Of a stretch of 64,000 bases of DNA, positions 62,780-64,000 are shown in pieces. The position numbers and the translations under genes were made by a program. Source of the stretch: Acidobacteriota bacterium (GTDB taxonomy: Bacteria > Acidobacteriota > Blastocatellia > HR10); NCBI GenBank assembly GCA_030550025.1, contig JAUQQC010000006.1, positions 62,001 through 126,000 on the forward strand, given 5' to 3'. The notes under the pieces are model-generated. The model was given only the letters and a program-made list of their open reading frames with translations, did not search any database and was not told where the DNA came from. How positions within the stretch are numbered: position 1 is the stretch's first letter; each line of letters opens with the position of its first letter.

Positions 62780-64000
62780 GGTTAGCCTCCGCACGTCGGG
62801 CGATCGCTCGTATGAGGTTTGAGAAGATCACCCGGTGAATCGGATACAACCCATACCAATAGATCAGACCGAATAATCCCCTGGGCGCGAAGAAAGCTGT
62901 CTGCACAAGGAGCGTTCGTCCGCCGGATTGCGGTTTCGCCTCCCACTGGAGCCAGGCCGAGCCGGGCAGCTTCATCTCGGCGCGTAATCTCAGCAGGCGA
63001 TCAGCCACTATATCTTCGACGCGCCAGAAATCCACAACATCCCCTACCCGCAATTGATCCGGATGACGACGCCCCCGGCGAAACCCCACGCCTCCGACCA
63101 AACGGTCCAAGGCCCCGCGTAGCCGCCAGGCCCAATCCCCATAGAGCCATCCCCGCTCTCCTCCTAATCTGGAGAAAACCTCAAAGAGGCGCTCTGGACT
63201 AGCTGCAACGATCTCACTCCTTCGCTCGATGATCATCCCCTGCTCATTTTTGAGAACAACAGGAGGCATGTCCCCTCGGCTGGAGGCTAGAGCATCGCCC
63301 CAACTGCTCTCAACGTGGTTACTGGCCAGTTCGTCGAGGGCGCGCCGAACGGCCTGCTCGTAACCAATCGGCTCAATGTGAGGAAACAAGCGCCGGGCCT
63401 TATCATCTCGCACGATGACCTCATTGCGAAGCCCTTCGATCAAGGGTCGAGCTATAGTCGCCGGTATGGGCGTTATCCAGTGCACCCAGTAAGATGAAAG
63501 TTGCGGCGAGAGAAGTGGGACCGGGATGAGCATCCGCCTGAGACCTCGAACTCGAGCATAAATCAGCATCATTTCCGCATAGGTGAGCACATCGGCTCCG
63601 CCGATCTCAATGATCTGACCGGCGCTCTCCGGAACCTCGAGCGCAGAGATCAGATACCGGATCACGTCGTCAATGGCTATAGGCTGAATGCGCGTGTAGA
63701 CCCAGCGAGGACAAATCATCACCGGCAGCCGTTCGGTCAGGTTCCGCACGATCTCAAAGGACGCGCTTCCTGAACCCACAATAATGGCCGCGCGGAACTC
63801 CGTAACGGGGATGCCCGCCCGGCGGAGGACATGCCCAGTCTCATGCCGCGACTGAAGGTGGCGAGAGAGGTTGGCTTTGGGGTCGCCTAATCCACCCAGG
63901 TAGATTAACCTCTGCACCCCAGCCGAACGGGCCGCCTCGGCGAAGTTATGAGCGGCCACACAGTCGCGCTTGTGAAAATCCCGGCTTTCGGCCATGCTGT
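62745..64000 (-). CDS. NAD(P)-binding / DUF2867 fusion protein, partial
   Basis: The gene runs off the right edge; 417 residues are visible. The first part is an atypical SDR/NmrA-like Rossmann domain that has lost its N-terminal glycine motif to the edge. It shows IYLGGLGDPKANLSRHLQSRHETG, VTEFRAAIIVGSGSASFEIVRNL and the PIAIDDVIRYL block. The second part, from about residue 260, matches DUF2867 with GGERGWLYGDWAWRLRGALDRL and the C-terminal FGLIYWYGLYPIHRVIF. The same fusion is seen next to photolyase genes in other bacteria. Reaction unknown. It heads the minus-strand run visible here. Confidence 0.85.
   Translation of the reverse strand, partial: SMAESRDFHKRDCVAAHNFAEAARSAGVQRLIYLGGLGDPKANLSRHLQSRHETGHVLRRAGIPVTEFRAAIIVGSGSASFEIVRNLTERLPVMICPRWVYTRIQPIAIDDVIRYLISALEVPESAGQIIEIGGADVLTYAEMMLIYARVRGLRRMLIPVPLLSPQLSSYWVHWITPIPATIARPLIEGLRNEVIVRDDKARRLFPHIEPIGYEQAVRRALDELASNHVESSWGDALASSRGDMPPVVLKNEQGMIIERRSEIVAASPERLFEVFSRLGGERGWLYGDWAWRLRGALDRLVGGVGFRRGRRHPDQLRVGDVVDFWRVEDIVADRLLRLRAEMKLPGSAWLQWEAKPQSGGRTLLVQTAFFAPRGLFGLIYWYGLYPIHRVIFSNLIRAIARRAEANHDRSSGEMVKR

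Overview
The window is a GC-rich (roughly 60-65 %) Gram-negative bacterial chromosome segment, best explained as a member of the Acidobacteriota, possibly a thermophile. The assignment is an inference. It rests on a TonB-dependent receptor with an N-terminal carboxypeptidase-regulatory-like domain, a TonB with a long proline run and Gly-Gly-Val repeats beside ExbB and two ExbD proteins, many secreted M14, M28, M20 and amidohydrolase-type enzymes, and a Tes-like radical SAM protein. No rRNA or ordinary tRNA gene is present to settle the taxonomy.

Layout. (1) 1-5431, minus strand: a run of tightly spaced genes, namely a broken MNT/HEPN remnant, a secreted amidohydrolase, an NAD-type isocitrate dehydrogenase, an M28 peptidase and an APC permease cut by the window edge. 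(2) 5549-12067, plus strand: a CDF metal exporter, the tmRNA gene ssrA, then a housekeeping run with rph, prmC, a HIT protein, dapF and comF. The DapF has both catalytic cysteines replaced by serine. (3) 12079-26770, mostly minus: a SurA/PrsA-like lipoprotein, ridA, bifunctional rel, the tonB-exbB-exbD-exbD-TPR operon with a strong promoter and a terminator, and the cofG-cofH-tgt-yajC-secD-secF run. cofG and cofH make the deazaflavin core of coenzyme F420. (4) 26973-35362, mixed strands: proline dehydrogenase, a DEDDy exonuclease, plsC, a large M14 peptidase, an M20 hydrolase and a TolC-like protein. (5) 45032 to 35438, minus: an apparent glycan-utilisation operon of ROK regulator, TonB-dependent receptor, PIG-L deacetylase and a rhamnogalacturonan-lyase-like enzyme. 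(6) 45156-55061: rimO-pgpA-cinA, then mtgA, an RRM RNA-binding protein and grpE on the minus strand, glgA-trx-purA, and an F420-type luciferase-like oxidoreductase.

(7) 55381-58581: two adjacent radical SAM genes. The second resembles the archaeal tetraether synthase family (Tes, COG1964), which makes the pair a candidate locus for bacterial membrane-spanning lipids. (8) After a terminator comes a decayed transposase readable in one frame through eight stop codons. (9) 59476-64000: a CPD photolyase gene converging on a minus-strand run of NAD-binding/DUF2867 protein, TspO, an SDR lacking its catalytic tyrosine and an SRPBCC protein. Genes of this kind often accompany photolyases in light-response clusters.

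The most interesting points are the Tes-like radical SAM pair, the Ser/Ser DapF, the internally deleted MNT-HEPN fusion, the F420 genes, the long leader of the RRM gene, the single-frame transposase relic and the ROK-headed glycan operon. No CRISPR array, integrase, intact insertion sequence or replication origin was seen.
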